DNA of 64,000 nucleotides from Seriola aureovittata (taxonomy: Eukaryota; Chordata; Actinopteri; Carangiformes; Carangidae): contig NC_079379.1 of NCBI RefSeq assembly GCF_021018895.1, positions 22,562,276 to 22,626,275 of the forward strand. Direction: 5' to 3'. The translations under genes were made by a program, and so were the position numbers. The notes beneath the pieces are model-generated. The model had not been told where the DNA came from and ran no database searches. It was given only the letters and a program-made list of their open reading frames with translations. Of this stretch, positions 52,881 to 64,000 are shown in pieces; position 1 is the first letter of the stretch, and each line of letters begins with the position of its first letter.

Positions 52881-53844
52881 AAATGCACTGAACTTGTAGT
52901 TGTTTGGTTAATAACAACTGATGAACGAAGAAATCCCCTGACTAAAAGAAACCTTCACTGTGAGGAAAATATAATAAATAAGAGGGTGTGTAGAGCTGCT
53001 CAAGAATACTTGAATGTGAAACATGGCTGCCAAGAGGATTCAGACGGGGGATTGTCCAGTTCTGCTTCACTCCGTCTGACCACTCGACTTCCCAGCAACA
53101 GTTAGTCACTTGAAATAATCTTGATTCATGCGTCTATGACATGTTTTGTTTTAGAGGACGTCAAACTCAAGACGCCGACAAACCAGCTGCGTGTTGTTGC
53201 CGGTTATAATGTTTTTAAATGTATTTCGAGCCCCCGTGAAGTCTAACGAGCAGGGATGAAATTTAATTTGGTAAGTTATCAAAAGGGAAGCAGACTGGCC
53301 CCTTCTATTGTGAGTGGGACAGGAGGAATGTGGGAGAGAGTCCAACAGCGCCATAATTCAGCTGATTCAGGGTTTTAAGTGAGTAACTGAGCCGTGCAGC
53401 ATGGACCAACACACACCAGCGCTCGATGGGACTGGAGCCACACCGCAGAGCTGGCCAGGAGGAGGAGGAGGAGGACGGGGGTTGATATATCTGACATTCT
53501 GCAAGTGAGGTGAACAGTATCATCTCTGACGTTTGCACCAGAGGAAGTAGAAAAACAATTCATGCCATGGGAATGAAAAACCAGGCCTTTCTGCTGATGC
53601 GTTTACCTCAAATAAATGTCCCTTCATCAACACACGGGGGCAGCACAAATGTACCACAGACACAGACACAGACGCACTGGGACAGGGACTGCTGTTGCTT
53701 TGAAGGCAGTGTGGTAAAGATCCAATATGTCTTCATGTGAAGGGCATGTAAAGCTGATGAACATTAGTTTAATTTGGCAATTACAAAAAGAAAGAATGAA
53801 AGAAAACAGGTAAACGTCTAGAAAGTAAGCATGAAAAAAAGAGA

Positions 53845-54090
53845 ATAATTAAAGGAATAGTTCAACATTTTTGAAAATATACTTGAGATATATTCAGAAG
53901 ATCAACGCCGCTCTCATATCTGACTGTTAAATATAAAGCCGGAGCCAGGAGCGTTAGCGTAGTTTAGCATTAACACTGGGAGCTCGTTTCTCTAAAGCTC
54001 ATTTACTAACGTGTTGCATCTTGTTTGTTTGATCTGAAGACGGTAACACACCAGGATGTGAAAACAAACCCACACAACCACAGGATCCAC
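53845..54090 (+). repeat. interspersed repeat, third family, copy 2
   Basis: Starts AAAGGAATAGTTCAACATTT and has GAAAATATACTTGAGATA, the GTTAGCGTAGTTTAGCATTA segment, and TGTTGCATCTTGTTTGTTTG near its end. Confidence 0.65.
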
Positions 54091-56039
54091 TTGAGAAGGT
54101 GAAATCAATTTATGTTTCAAGTAGAGTTGGTGAACTTTGAACTGTAACTGCTGATCTTCAAGGCGACAGAGAGCAGCGTCCTCCTTTTTGACACTGGATG
54201 AGGAGGCGACTGCGTTTGACCATTTCTTACCGACTGACCGACATTCACACCCAGTCGGTGAAGGATATCACACCTCTCTCCTCTCCACGTCGGCTGACTT
54301 CTCATTCCACCTCACTGTGTTGTCGTTCAGAACAACCGCAACTGCAACTGCAACAACAGCAGCAGCGGGAAACATCTGCACACGGGTCAGGGGAATGAGT
54401 GAGGCCAGGAGGGATGTGATCCAGGGAAGTTACGGATTGCCAACTTGGTGAGCAGCTGATTCATTATTTGGCACAATCTTATCCCCACGACTGAGAACAG
54501 TTTCCCCTACAGTGAATAAAGTCCCCCCCCCCTCTTGATCTGCAGGCTCAGCTCCCTGCAGCTCTGGATATGGATCACCCTGGAGGGCTAAATGCACCTT
54601 CACAATCTTTTGAAAGAGAGAGTTTGAACCCTGGGTGGATATTGCTTTAATCCCATTCTCATCTGAGTCTCAGGCATTTACCTGATGGGCGAGTGGGAGG
54701 ACGTGAGCCTGCACTAACACGTTTGGGTTTGGTCTGGTCCAGCCTAACTCAGGGGCTTCGCCTGCTGTGTAGGGGAGCCAAAGCCTCTAACAGGTAATCT
54801 CCAAGCATGAGGCCCTCCTAAGGTCACATGCAGACAGTTGGGCCACAGATCAAGTTAGAGAATTCTGGGAAACAGGACCTGTATGAGAACATCTAGCAGA
54901 CCAATTTCCACAAATGCAGACAAACAACTGACTCCATGTGGGTATAGCCGGCCAGGCAAGTAGCCTATGCGTCATTTGTTTACTGGCGCTGGCAGTGAGC
55001 GAGGGAGGGATGAAACAGAACATCTGTTTCCTACATTGACTGAATTAACCGCTGCCACCGCGACAATCCCTTTTATTTTGCTCCGTATGTTTAATGGCTA
55101 CTTGACACAGATAGTGAGGGTCACCTGGTTGGTAAGATGAAGAATGAAAAAGAAATAAGGTGTTTAATTTACTCATTCACTGCATCTAGTTTCTCTACCT
55201 ACAGACCTGTGATTTTACACGTTGACCCAGGACAATAAAGGCACAGATTCACTTGTTGCTAGTGTTTAGTCTCAGCTCATAAATTACCAGCATCACAGTG
55301 TCAAGTGTATCCTTACTGTATGTAAATAACAGCTGAGGCCCTCCGCCTGCCCCTGCTAGGAGGAACACTGTTTAACAGGTTGCTATGGAGACCAATTAAC
55401 CATTCAGGGACATCCATCACGAAACAGCCATCACATTTGGCATGCTGTGTTTCGCAACAAAAGATTGTGACGATAAACTAGTGTTTTTCAATCCTTCTTT
55501 CATGAACACCTTTACAGCATTTGTATAACACACACTGTAAATCCTCTTTAAAATGTCATGATATAAAAAGGATTTTTTTCTTATATATCGGAGAAATTAC
55601 AATTGACAACACCATTGACTTTAATTTAATTTTTCTTCTTGACAATCACAAGAAAAAAAAACGGAGAAAATCCTACAGGTTTAACAGAAAGTCAAAAACA
55701 AAAATAAAGGTGCATCAAGGGACAGAGAACGTAACGACACAAAAAAAAACAGGCACAATAAGGCAGAAGTCAATTCCCAACTGGAGTGTCAGGTGATCAG
55801 ACATTATTCAGAGGCAGAGCAGTGGTATTAGCTCGGACAGTATACATGCAAGAGAGGTTTAACTTTTACTTAATGACTGTTGTCATCGCCGTCATTGAAA
55901 ATACATTTCTCTGCTGGAGCCTGTTGGATGACAATGAAGGCAACAAGCATGTTGTTATTTGCATGAGACGTCACGTCGTTAGTCAGTGTTACACACTTGA
56001 AATTATAGTTTAACAAAAATGATTTTTCTCTGCCTCCAA

Positions 56040-57323
56040 GAAACATTTATTTAACTCAATCCCACTGTTTTTTTTACATCTTGCTCAGTAGTAGGCTTTG
56101 TTATCTCCCAAAGACATACATTATACATCATGGTACCTCTATCTTTAATTAGTACGCTCATGTAACACCCACACTCACTTTTCCCTAGCGACTCAAAAGC
56201 CTCAGACAAGATTTCCAATAAGACACAATACAGTGATATTCAGTGATAGCTGACATCCTAATATACAGTGCATAATACAAAACAGTCTACTTATAGATGC
56301 TGCTTGTCTAAAATAGGATATAGTCAAAAAAAAAAGTTAAGACTTTCATTATATATTACACATCGCTCATAAAATATCCAGCTTTCTTAAACACAGTCCA
56401 AAGAAAGTACATTCAATTATATATAAACGTGCTATGGAGTCGAGCTTGTGCTAGCGCAACGGAAACATTAACAAACATCTAAATCTCAGACTGGCAACGA
56501 CAAACATCTCATCATGTGATGGAAACTTCAATCCTAAAAAGAATCAACACTGAGCCGTTATCTAACGGCACTCAGGGGCTGAGAAAAGCACGTTACAGTA
56601 CATTTTTAATGCAATACTCAATCAGCAGCAACTTTATGCTAAACTTAGCATAAAATGTGCAACACAGGGCTTTCAAGGCACAATGACGAAGGCCACCGGC
56701 GTGTTGTAAAATAGTAGATTTTCTTTTTTTTTTATAGTGTCTGTACTTCATTTATGAAGTAGATTTCTGCATAGGAGAAATGTCGGCTCTCTTCTACAAG
56801 CCGTGATTACTGTATCACTTTTTCCATCATTTCAATAATCATTTCAACAATCGATTAGCCTGGGTGACATCACACAGGAGGCACTCACTCTCAAAATATT
56901 CAAAATAAATATCTGCACATTCAAGATACTGTTCAATACGTCATCACAGTGTTGTGGGAAAAAAGAAAAAAGAAAAAGAGATTTATTTTATCTGCATGTT
57001 AACTGCTTGTCGGCTATTTTTTTTTTCTTTTACCAGTAACACTCTTATGAACAATATCCACATTTTGATAATCTTTGCAAATTGTGAGATTTTGATTGTG
57101 CTGATTCTGTGAATTATTCCAAAAGTTCTAACACAGATGAGTCTCAAAATACTTCACTCCTAACATCAGTATGTATCCCTCTTGTAACCTGCGACTTACT
57201 GTTACGAAACGCTCAAACAGCTATTTACATTTACAAGCAAAAATAATTTGTTCCCTTTCTGTCAAAGCAGTACGTGTGGAAGGAAAGGCACATGTCACTG
57301 CAGTTCCTCCAACATCCAATCTA
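56040..57323 (-). other. paqr7: probable paqr7 3' UTR
   Basis: Non-coding AT-rich sequence after the stop codon. Minus-strand AATAAA signals occur at 56982-56987 (about 340 nt past the stop) and at 56046-56051 (about 1.3 kb past). No other gene was recognised here. Confidence 0.4.
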
Positions 57324-58388
57324 TTATTTGGACTTGGTTTTGCAGTCAAGCACTTGTTTGACTTTCCTCAGCATGAGGGCACCAATCAGCACACACACAA
57401 CCAGAGTGACGGCATAGAGTCCCGCAAAGAGAGCAACCTCACCGCTCCCGTGCAGACGCGTGTACAGCTCCCTGCGGCCCAGGTAATCGAGGTGCGAGGC
57501 GTGAATCTGACACAGGGTGCAGCAGGCGAGAAAAATGTGGAACACCTGATGACTCTGTCCCACGAAGTCGCAGCGTCCGGGGAAGAAGCGCTCCAGCAGC
57601 GGGCAGGTGAAGAAGAAGGCGCAGCTGAGGAAGAAAGCCACCTGGCCGAAGTGGTAGAAGAAGGCCGGGTCTTCGCTGGCTGTGGACCAGGAGAAGAGTC
57701 TCATCGCCACGGGGCTGCTGTCCCACAGGTAGGCGATCGCCGAGGGCACCACCTGGCACACCTTCCGCACCCAGGTCGGTAGGCTGTGGTTGCAGTATTT
57801 GCCATAGCAGCACCCCAGGCATGACAGACAGCTGAGAACGGTGGCGGCGGGCATGAAGAGGCCATGCACGTGTCTGTGCAAGCTCTCGTCCACGGCGTAG
57901 TAAAAGTGAACGATGGCGCTGCCGTACTGATACTGTGCCACTCCAATGTAGTCCAGAAAGAAGAAGGTGTAGTGATACAGCTCCGACTTGCCACCCAGTA
58001 GGTGAGCCGCCACACTGAATGCAGTGTAGGCCAAAGACGACAGGATGAGGATCAACAGGGGCCACGAATGAGGATCGTTTACAAAGTCCACAGTCTCAGA
58101 GAGCTGCCGCAGTTTCACCAGAAACACTAAGAACGCCAGCAGGTGAGTCCAGATGTTGAGGGTCTCATTGTGGCGCTGGAACAAGGACAGGAGGTAGTAG
58201 CGCCAGTTTTGGTTGAGCGGTCGGTAGCCGGTGCAGACGTAACGCTCCCTGAAGTACGAGGGAACCTCACTGTCTCTGACGGTGCCGGGCATGGAGGGCG
58301 CGGCCTCCGTCAGCATCTGAGGAACCTGCCGGATCTGCTGCAGGCTGATGAACACTCGCCCGATTCTCTCCATCACGATGGTCGCCAT
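57324..58388 (-). CDS. paqr7: membrane progestin receptor, PAQR family (paqr7 / mPR-alpha type)
   Basis: The product is a plasma-membrane steroid receptor of the progestin and adipoQ receptor family; in fish, mPR-alpha mediates progestin-induced oocyte maturation through inhibitory G proteins. One uninterrupted coding exon gives 354 residues, the usual family length. Family marks include FRERYVCTGYRP (46-57), RHNETLNIWTHLL (72-84), SELYHYTFFFLDYIGV (135-150) with Asp146, CCYGKY (193-198), and the C-terminal motif GRCDFVGQSHQVFH (271-284) with His280 and His284. His82, His280 and His284 correspond to the metal-binding histidines of adiponectin receptors. Seven or eight hydrophobic segments are visible from about residue 79 to 340. 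Residue 152 is Gln where mPRs usually read AVYQYGSA, a notable change beside Asp146. ETVDF, YRPL and DPAFFYH favour PAQR7 over PAQR8, as does nearby sh3bgrl3. Teleosts have paqr7a and paqr7b; this divergent sequence may be the a copy, but I cannot decide. Start context is good. Confidence 0.92.
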   Translation of the reverse strand: MATIVMERIGRVFISLQQIRQVPQMLTEAAPSMPGTVRDSEVPSYFRERYVCTGYRPLNQNWRYYLLSLFQRHNETLNIWTHLLAFLVFLVKLRQLSETVDFVNDPHSWPLLILILSSLAYTAFSVAAHLLGGKSELYHYTFFFLDYIGVAQYQYGSAIVHFYYAVDESLHRHVHGLFMPAATVLSCLSCLGCCYGKYCNHSLPTWVRKVCQVVPSAIAYLWDSSPVAMRLFSWSTASEDPAFFYHFGQVAFFLSCAFFFTCPLLERFFPGRCDFVGQSHQVFHIFLACCTLCQIHASHLDYLGRRELYTRLHGSGEVALFAGLYAVTLVVCVLIGALMLRKVKQVLDCKTKSK

Positions 58389-58429
58389 GGCTGTCGACAG
58401 CTGTTAACAGATGCACTCCTGGATGGTTC

Positions 58430-58546
58430 CTGCAGGAAGGATTTTAAGATAAAAGAGGTTCACTATGGTTCTTTGTTAAAACTTTTACAGTGGCTGTGTG
58501 TCGGCGTCGCACCAGGTTCTACCTTTAAAAATATCTTGATTACCTG

Positions 58547-58603
<57 letters not shown>

Positions 58604-59810
58604 GGAAAGAGGAGGAAAACTGATTGGGTCGGGGTCCCAAAGGCCACTGAACCACAGACCTAGATGTTTTAAACTCCCAGAGGCATGTGCGCGCCCGCAA
58701 GCCTCAGCAATTATCTAATTATGGTGTGATTGCAGACCCTCTGCTAGAAGCACGCCTCTGGCTCGTAAAGCTGTGGCTGGCTGTACCTGGCTGTGGGGAA
58801 GGACACAGGTGGGGCCTGATTAAATAAAGATTAAATAAATAAAATAAATAAAGTACAACTTTACTGATACTGTTATAGTATTTATACAAGCTGCTTAAGC
58901 AGTTATATCAATGTATTTTGTAGGTGTGTTTGCATATATTTTATATTTACTCTATGTAAAACTTTGCGGTTAGATAGTTAATGTGGTTAGACTTGGGCCA
59001 ATATTCAATAATATATCTCGTATTCAATGATAGGATATCTCCTGTCATATGCGATATTTCTCATAATATCGAAATATTTACCTTACCTACACCTGAAAGA
59101 TGGAATACAATAATAAATAATTATAGATTATAAAAATAATACCTGAATCATAAAAGACAATATAAATATGTATTATTAAAATAACTGAAAAATAAAATAC
59201 AATAATATAAGTATATATTATAAAAAAGTATACATGAAATATAAAAGATAATACAATCATGTATTATTAAAAGAATAACTGAAACATAAAATACAATAAT
59301 ATAAGTATATTATAAAAAAAAATTCCTGATAATAAAACAATATAATTATAAATAATAAAACCAATAGACCCTCGATGACACATGGTCATGCAATGCAACT
59401 ACAAAAAAAAGTCTCTGCAGCTGAAGATATAGTAGTAATAGTAGTAATGGATGACATTTTAAAATGAACATTAAGACATTAGGATTAATTAATTTCCCCC
59501 TCCTTACAGTAGCAACCAGCCACCAGTCTTTTTTTTTCTCTCTATACCCGCCCCTGTGAGAACCTGCTGCTGTGCCCAATGTCCAGCATCTAACGGACCT
59601 CGGCTTCACCCGGGTCCGCCGAACCGAGTCATGACGACGGACCCGACAGTTAACGTCGAGCTGCTGTGAAGGTCTGAGGTTCAGCCCGAGGCACTTCAGA
59701 AAAGTTCTGCCACAGCCTGAGACAAAGGCGTAACTTCTCCTACCTAGTGTCCATCACTTTGACAGAGTATTCAGCTGCTGTTTATGTAAACGGACACCTG
59801 AACGTCTCAC
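58430..59810 (-). other. paqr7: inferred intron in the paqr7 5' UTR
   Basis: The coding exon begins after acceptor TTCCTGCAG|GAACC (exon edge 58429, 41 bases before the ATG). A matching donor CAAG|GTGAGA ends a candidate non-coding exon at 59811. The interval holds a (TG) tract at 58552-58600, AT-rich low-complexity sequence at about 58.8-59.4 kb and a CpG-rich patch at about 59585-59660. The pairing is inferred. Confidence 0.5.
58552..58600 (+). repeat. (TG)n microsatellite in the paqr7 leader intron
   Basis: 49 bp of uninterrupted TG repeat about 120 bp upstream of the inferred acceptor of the paqr7 coding exon. Confidence 0.97.
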
Positions 59811-59975
59811 CTTGAGGTGGTTGCCCGTTTCCTCACGTGTCCACGGTTGAGATGACCTCTTCTTCTTCTTCTTCTTCTTCTTCTTCTTCTTCCTCCTCCT
59901 CCGCCCGCCGAGACAAATATTCAACAGATTGAATCGTTCCTTCTGAAGTGAGAAAGCAGAATCAAGCTGACGTCG
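59811..59975 (-). other. paqr7: inferred non-coding first exon of paqr7
   Basis: On the minus strand this interval ends in CCTCAAG|GTGAGA. It contains a purine triplet run: GAG repeats then about eleven GAA repeats (plus strand 59858-59898). Purine-rich GAA repeats resemble exonic splicing enhancers. The upstream limit is a guess based on the promoter motifs next to it. Confidence 0.45.
59858..59898 (+). repeat. (CTT)n followed by (CCT)n triplet run
   Basis: About eleven CTT then several CCT triplets; on the sense strand of paqr7 these are GAG then GAA within the inferred first exon. Confidence 0.9.
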
Positions 59976-59994
59976 TTAGAACGAGGCCGGAAGT
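59968..59994. promoter_or_regulatory. CRE-like and ETS-like motifs at the probable paqr7 promoter
   Basis: TGACGTC at 59968-59974 resembles a cAMP response element, and CCGGAAGT at 59987-59994 is an ETS-type motif. They sit just upstream of the inferred first exon. Motifs are seen; activity is inference. Confidence 0.4.
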
Positions 59995-60539
59995 GTCGTG
60001 ATTTTGCCATAAAAAATAAAAGCCTCATTCTTTGACGAATTGTAAAACAATGATTCATTTTGCTTTGAAAAATTACATCGTTCCGTTAATAATGGTAGAA
60101 CTATCAAAAAACAAAGAATTAACAAGAATGAAACAGATAGAGAAAAACGTATAGAAAAAGTATAAGCAGATTGGAATTGATAAAATATACTAAACCAAAT
60201 TTGATTTTGTAAAATAAATGTATGAAAAAAAAACAAATTCCAAGTCTAAATATAAACTTGAGCTTTTATGTTCAATTTTGAGGTTCTTGTACTTTACTTG
60301 AGTATTTCCATACGTCTGCCTACTTCTCCAGAGGGAAGTATTGTACTTTTTACCCCACTACATTTATTTGGCAGACTTAATTACCAGTTAATTTGCAGAT
60401 TCACATTAGAAATAAAATCAACTAATGAATTATTTTAGTATTAGCATATTATAGTTTTATCTATTCAGCATTGGGCTAAGAATAGCCAAACACATGCAAC
60501 ATTAAAGTGATGCTCCTGCCTCAATAATTAGGCCTATAA

Positions 60540-60680
60540 TCCAGTTTTGTACGTTGTTCTGTATAATCTGTTTTTATAATGTTTTTATAATGCTTTATTA
60601 TTATGCTTTTTACTTCTGTTTTTATTCATATTTTATGATGTGCTATACAAATAAATTTGCCTTGCCAACTAGTGCTGTGT
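60540..60680 (+). mobile_element. LINE-type 3' tail
   Basis: T-rich sequence ending GTGCTATACAAATAAATTTG CCTTGCC, the typical 3' terminus of fish L2-like elements. Only the tail is recognisable. Confidence 0.5.
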
Positions 60681-61275
60681 TTTATTGTGAAAAGGGATAC
60701 CGGAAAACGTGTTGTGTTTGCAACTTGAAACACCGGGTGGATCAGAAGGAGGAAGATGTCTTTTTAAAAAAAAATAAAAAAAAATAAAAAAAGAAAGAAA
60801 ACTTCAAACGTGAGTTGCCTTAATCCGGTCAGATTTGTATGCATAAGAGATGCGTTCAGGCTTAAGTGGTGAAGACAGTTATTTTCTGCTGTGTTCACCG
60901 TTAAACAGACAGTAAACTTGGGATTTCTTTACGAAAAACGTCCTCCAATCACAGGAGTCGTCTAACACTCGCTTGAATCCCTCCGTGGATGCAAAGTGAA
61001 GAATTTAAAACAACTTTAATCAGCGCATTTGTCCTAAAAGAGACAAAAACTCTCTGGTATTCAGACCACGTGGGGCTCCGGGAACATTACTTGTCAGTGA
61101 CAGTCTGCTCCAGAGCTGCTGTTGGTTTTAATTGAGAGGTTTTTTTTCTTCTTCTTCTTCTTCTTCTTCTTTTTACATGCACAGACATGTGTACAGACAT
61201 GGGCCGAGCAGACAGTATGATGACAGAGTATGAAAGGAGTTTGACCAAATTAGTTCAGATAATTTCCAGATTTTA

Positions 61276-61297
61276 GGGGGGGGGGGGGGGGGGGGGG
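61276..61297 (+). repeat. poly-G run (22)
   Basis: Twenty-two consecutive G on the plus strand. Confidence 0.95.
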
Positions 61298-61750
61298 CCT
61301 AGAAGGCAATATTTTATGATTGTGGGCAAATTTTAGTGAGTTAATAGAAAATCCTATTCTCACTTTAAGATCCTTTTTTCTGGTAAAATGTGGATAATTC
61401 TCCTTGACTGGACTCGAAAACCTGTTGGTCTCCATTATTAATCACTTTGATCAACATTTGTGACGCCCAGGAGTTTGGGTTTGTTGTTGTGGAGCAGCTT
61501 TTAATACGCTAACTCCTTTTGCAGTTAAAGTTCTCACAGACATATCTCTCTTCAACTCACATGTAGCATAATGTCCAACCCTTTTATTTCTGTTCTGCTT
61601 CTTATATCATTGATCACCAAGGTGTGGGATTCTCTGCCGTAGGTTTGAGAAGTGAAAGACAGTGAGGCGTGAAACTACAGGGTTCTTCGTTGTCACTGGA
61701 GTGTGCCATTGTCAGTTAATGGTAAATATTTTGAAGATTACCATAGAAGC

Positions 61751-61774
61751 GTGTGTGTGTGTGTGTGTGTGTGT
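61751..61774 (+). repeat. (GT)12 microsatellite
   Basis: Perfect GT run of 24 bp. Confidence 0.9.
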
Positions 61775-61983
61775 AAATAAAGCAAAATGTGTGAGAGTTT
61801 TACCAGAAAGAAAAATTAAACCAAACATGACTGGCAGAAGGAACCGTCTCCACTCTAACAAAAGAAATGAACTAAATAGAAAACGAAGCTCCACCCAAAC
61901 AGGAATGGGCAACATGAATATACAGGACATACAACAAACAACAAACCCTGACCGGGGCCATCGCACCAGTAAATATGAGGCTG

Positions 61984-62170
61984 AAGCTGCTTAGCTTAGC
62001 TTAGCTTAACTTAGCAAAAAGACTGGGAACAGGGGGAACAGCTAACCTGGTGAAAATATACCAAGAAATAGTCAGGTGCATGATCTCCACGACAACCATT
62101 TTAACGCTTCAGTTTTTTGTATGAATCAAACAAATGAGAGGAAACTTTAATGAGAGAACTCTTTAGACAG
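61984..62170 (+). repeat. interspersed repeat, third family, partial copy 3
   Basis: Four GCTTA units (AGCTTAGCTTAGCTTAACTT) followed by AAAGACTGGGAACAGGGGGA ACAGCTAACC, the middle section of the family. Confidence 0.6.
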
Positions 62171-62861
62171 TGAACTGTTGTTAAGATGTACTGTATGTGC
62201 ATGTTTTGTTTTCTTTATTTTAAAGGGCTGTATGTCTCTTGTGTTTGGTTTGTTTTGTGTTATTTCAGGAAATTGTTCTGAATCAAATTCAGCCCATGTA
62301 GTAAATAAATAAAAAGAAAATGGCTCTGTATCCCAGTATGTTATCAAATCCAATTTTCACCAAAGAATCCCCTTTGTTGTTCGGCTCCGAGACAGCAGAG
62401 CTACCTGTTACATAACCATCTAGCCTGAAGCATTGGTGAGAACTGGCCCTGGGGTCTGAGCTCTGCTGAATGTAAACTGTCCAGACTGCCCACATATTTC
62501 TTCAGTTTTACCTCTGGAGCGTGAAAGCACGTACCAGCCTCCGACAGTGCAGGGTTAGACATTTACAGTGTCTGTGATCGCTTTATCTACAGTACTGAGG
62601 ACTGAGGAAAACATATCAATGCATGTGTTTTATTGCATGTTGTCAGAAAAACACGTGTTTTTAATGATGTAACAATCAGCTTTATTCTCAGATGACTAAT
62701 CTGTTTAGTTTAATATTTGCTTCTTCAGTTTAACAGCATCTCGTCTTCTATCTTTGTGAAGGGTCAATTTTAATGTCAAACCTTGAGACTGAGGACGTTT
62801 TTTGGGAAGTAAAGTGAACACTTTCAACATACTGAACCACAAACTGCCCACAAATTCATCA

Positions 62862-63030
62862 CCCGAGTGCGAGTGTGTGAGCGAGTGTGATAAAGAAGTG
62901 CAGTAAATGCGCTGTATGCATGTGTGAGTGAATGGGTGAATGTGGCTTGTAGTGTAAAGCTGTGAGAGTTCGATATGACTGTAGAAAAGAGCGACCATTA
63001 AATACAAGGTACATTCAAATACAGCCACAT
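62862..63030 (+). repeat. dispersed repeat fragment
   Basis: GTGAGTGAATGGGTGAATGT GGC, TAGTGTAAAGCTGTGAGAGT and TAGAAAAGAGCGACC match the order of a frequent fish repeat (GTGTAAAGCGCTTTGAGTG type), here decayed. Confidence 0.55.
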
Positions 63031-64000
63031 ACTGTAAATACACAGTAACTTACTGACAAAACTGTGACCAGTATTGTGTTTTAAATTTACAAGAATACAG
63101 TAAAGAGCTGCACATTTATTTCTAGTAATATAGTAAGAAACTAAAAATGGTTGGTTAAGTTTATTGTTTTGTTTTTTTTTAATTAAATGATCTTTAAAAG
63201 CATTAAAAGTGTTTAAAAACTACTTTAATGTTTTTCTTTTTTCTCGTATGAAGGCCTAAGTCAGTGATAAGAACTTTTATGTCGCTGCTGCCGGACCACA
63301 TGGTGTATACTTGTTTGCTATCTCAGTCTGATCGGGTGTAAAAGATTACATCCGTGGCAAAAACTAGAGCATCAAAATGGGGTAGCTGGTTACAGCAACA
63401 GGCGGTGAATCAACAAGTGATCTCTCCTCTATCAAACAGAAAAATAAGGAACTGAGCTTCTCCTGCTTTCAGTTCAGTCCTGATTGTTCAGATGTTTTTG
63501 TAAGAATAAAAAGTGCTCTGAGAACGTATTATTTGGCCTCTGAATTGTTACGGGGTCGGGTGCTGGCCACCAACATATCTGCGATTTTCTAGAGTTGGGA
63601 AAAGGTTGGGAACGGCTGGTTTAGAGGGTGATTCATGTGACAGCGACATGCTCGCATCTATAGACGTAGTTTGTATAAGAGAAAGTGTTCTCAGCCGTCT
63701 GTAGGGTGACAGGAAGAGGAGGGAAATAGCAACACCTCAGATAAGATCGTCCCCATCTGCACATTTCACTGAAATAACGTCAAAAACAGCAATTAAAAAA
63801 GCAATTCTAGCTGTTTTCCAGCTGTCCATGTAAAGTGTTTGCAGTAATTAACAGTCCTCTTCTATCCTGGAGGAAATTAGTGCACAGTGTACCAGACAGC
63901 AGAAGCTCTGGTCCACTTACAGTGACACGGACTAAATTTTGGCTCCAGCAGTTTTACTTTGCAGGCAGGACTTCATGAATGTGTGTACACATCACATGTG

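Larger units (their letters stand above)
50170..56039. other. intergenic region between sh3bgrl3 and paqr7
   Basis: No gene was recognised. It holds a GGATCC-rich degenerate repeat (50515-50705), a (CT) run at 51409-51424, two interspersed repeats (about 52290-52880 and 53845-54090), GGA/CAG-type triplet runs near 53459 and 54350, and an eight-to-nine C run near 54525. Short open frames in it show no recognisable domain. The stretch 54.8-56.0 kb looks unique but uninformative. Confidence 0.5.
60000..64000. other. right flank without a recognised gene
   Basis: AT-rich sequence with a LINE-type 3' tail (60540-60680), a (TTC) run (61148-61171), a 22-base G run (61276-61297), a (GT)12 tract (61751-61774), a gctta-rich repeat (61984-62170) and another interspersed repeat (62862-63030). 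I see no exon of a known gene in 63.1-64 kb. Confidence 0.5.

Noticed and set aside
57171..57782. 203-codon plus-strand frame, plus 208-codon and 104-codon minus-strand frames over the same locus
   Set aside because: All overlap the paqr7 coding exon in other frames and show only the low-complexity look of GC-rich shadows.
58143..58547. 134-codon plus-strand frame
   Set aside because: Antisense to the first part of paqr7 and its leader; no domain.

Overview
The window is teleost nuclear DNA, probably percomorph. Three split or intron-containing vertebrate genes lie head to tail on the minus strand, embedded in AT-rich sequence. That sequence carries many long microsatellites and interspersed repeats of kinds widespread in fish genomes. 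There are no prokaryotic-type operons, no CRISPR arrays, and no recognisable rRNA or tRNA genes. Most open frames of 60-170 codons are intronic or intergenic noise.

Layout. (1) Positions 1-43.7 kb hold the 5' portion of trappc9, the TRAPPII-complex subunit 9 (NIBP). Thirteen coding exons could be joined in frame with consensus splice sites. They run from the start codon at 42539 down to an exon at 1713-1845 and give about 703 codons, roughly the first 60 percent of the protein. The remaining exons lie beyond the left edge. One exon is only 27 nt. A non-coding first exon with an ETS-type promoter motif is inferred near 43.6-43.7 kb. (2) Positions about 46.2-50.1 kb hold sh3bgrl3, a complete three-exon gene for a 92-residue thioredoxin-fold protein. 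(3) Positions about 56-60 kb hold a membrane progestin receptor of the PAQR family, best read as paqr7 (mPR-alpha type). It has one 354-codon coding exon and an inferred upstream non-coding exon with CRE- and ETS-like promoter motifs. (4) Positions 60-64 kb show only repeats and unassigned sequence.

The three genes are not functionally coupled in any evident way: one acts in Golgi/endosome tethering and Rab activation, one is a small glutaredoxin-like protein, and one is a steroid receptor at the plasma membrane. From memory, human SH3BGRL3 and PAQR7 are both in 1p36.11, which supports the paqr7 call. Human TRAPPC9 is at 8q24.3, so the trappc9-sh3bgrl3 junction would be a linkage difference between fish and mammals.

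The non-coding part is the more unusual component. It includes a 680-bp pure-purine GGAAA tract and a 24-bp minisatellite with a 160-bp higher-order period. A (CT)30 microsatellite forms the polypyrimidine tract of a trappc9 exon, and a 19-base G run abuts an sh3bgrl3 splice donor. Three copies of a dispersed repeat carry nuclear-receptor DR1-like motifs inside trappc9 introns. I saw no convincing new biological system; the findings are points of interest rather than a discovery.
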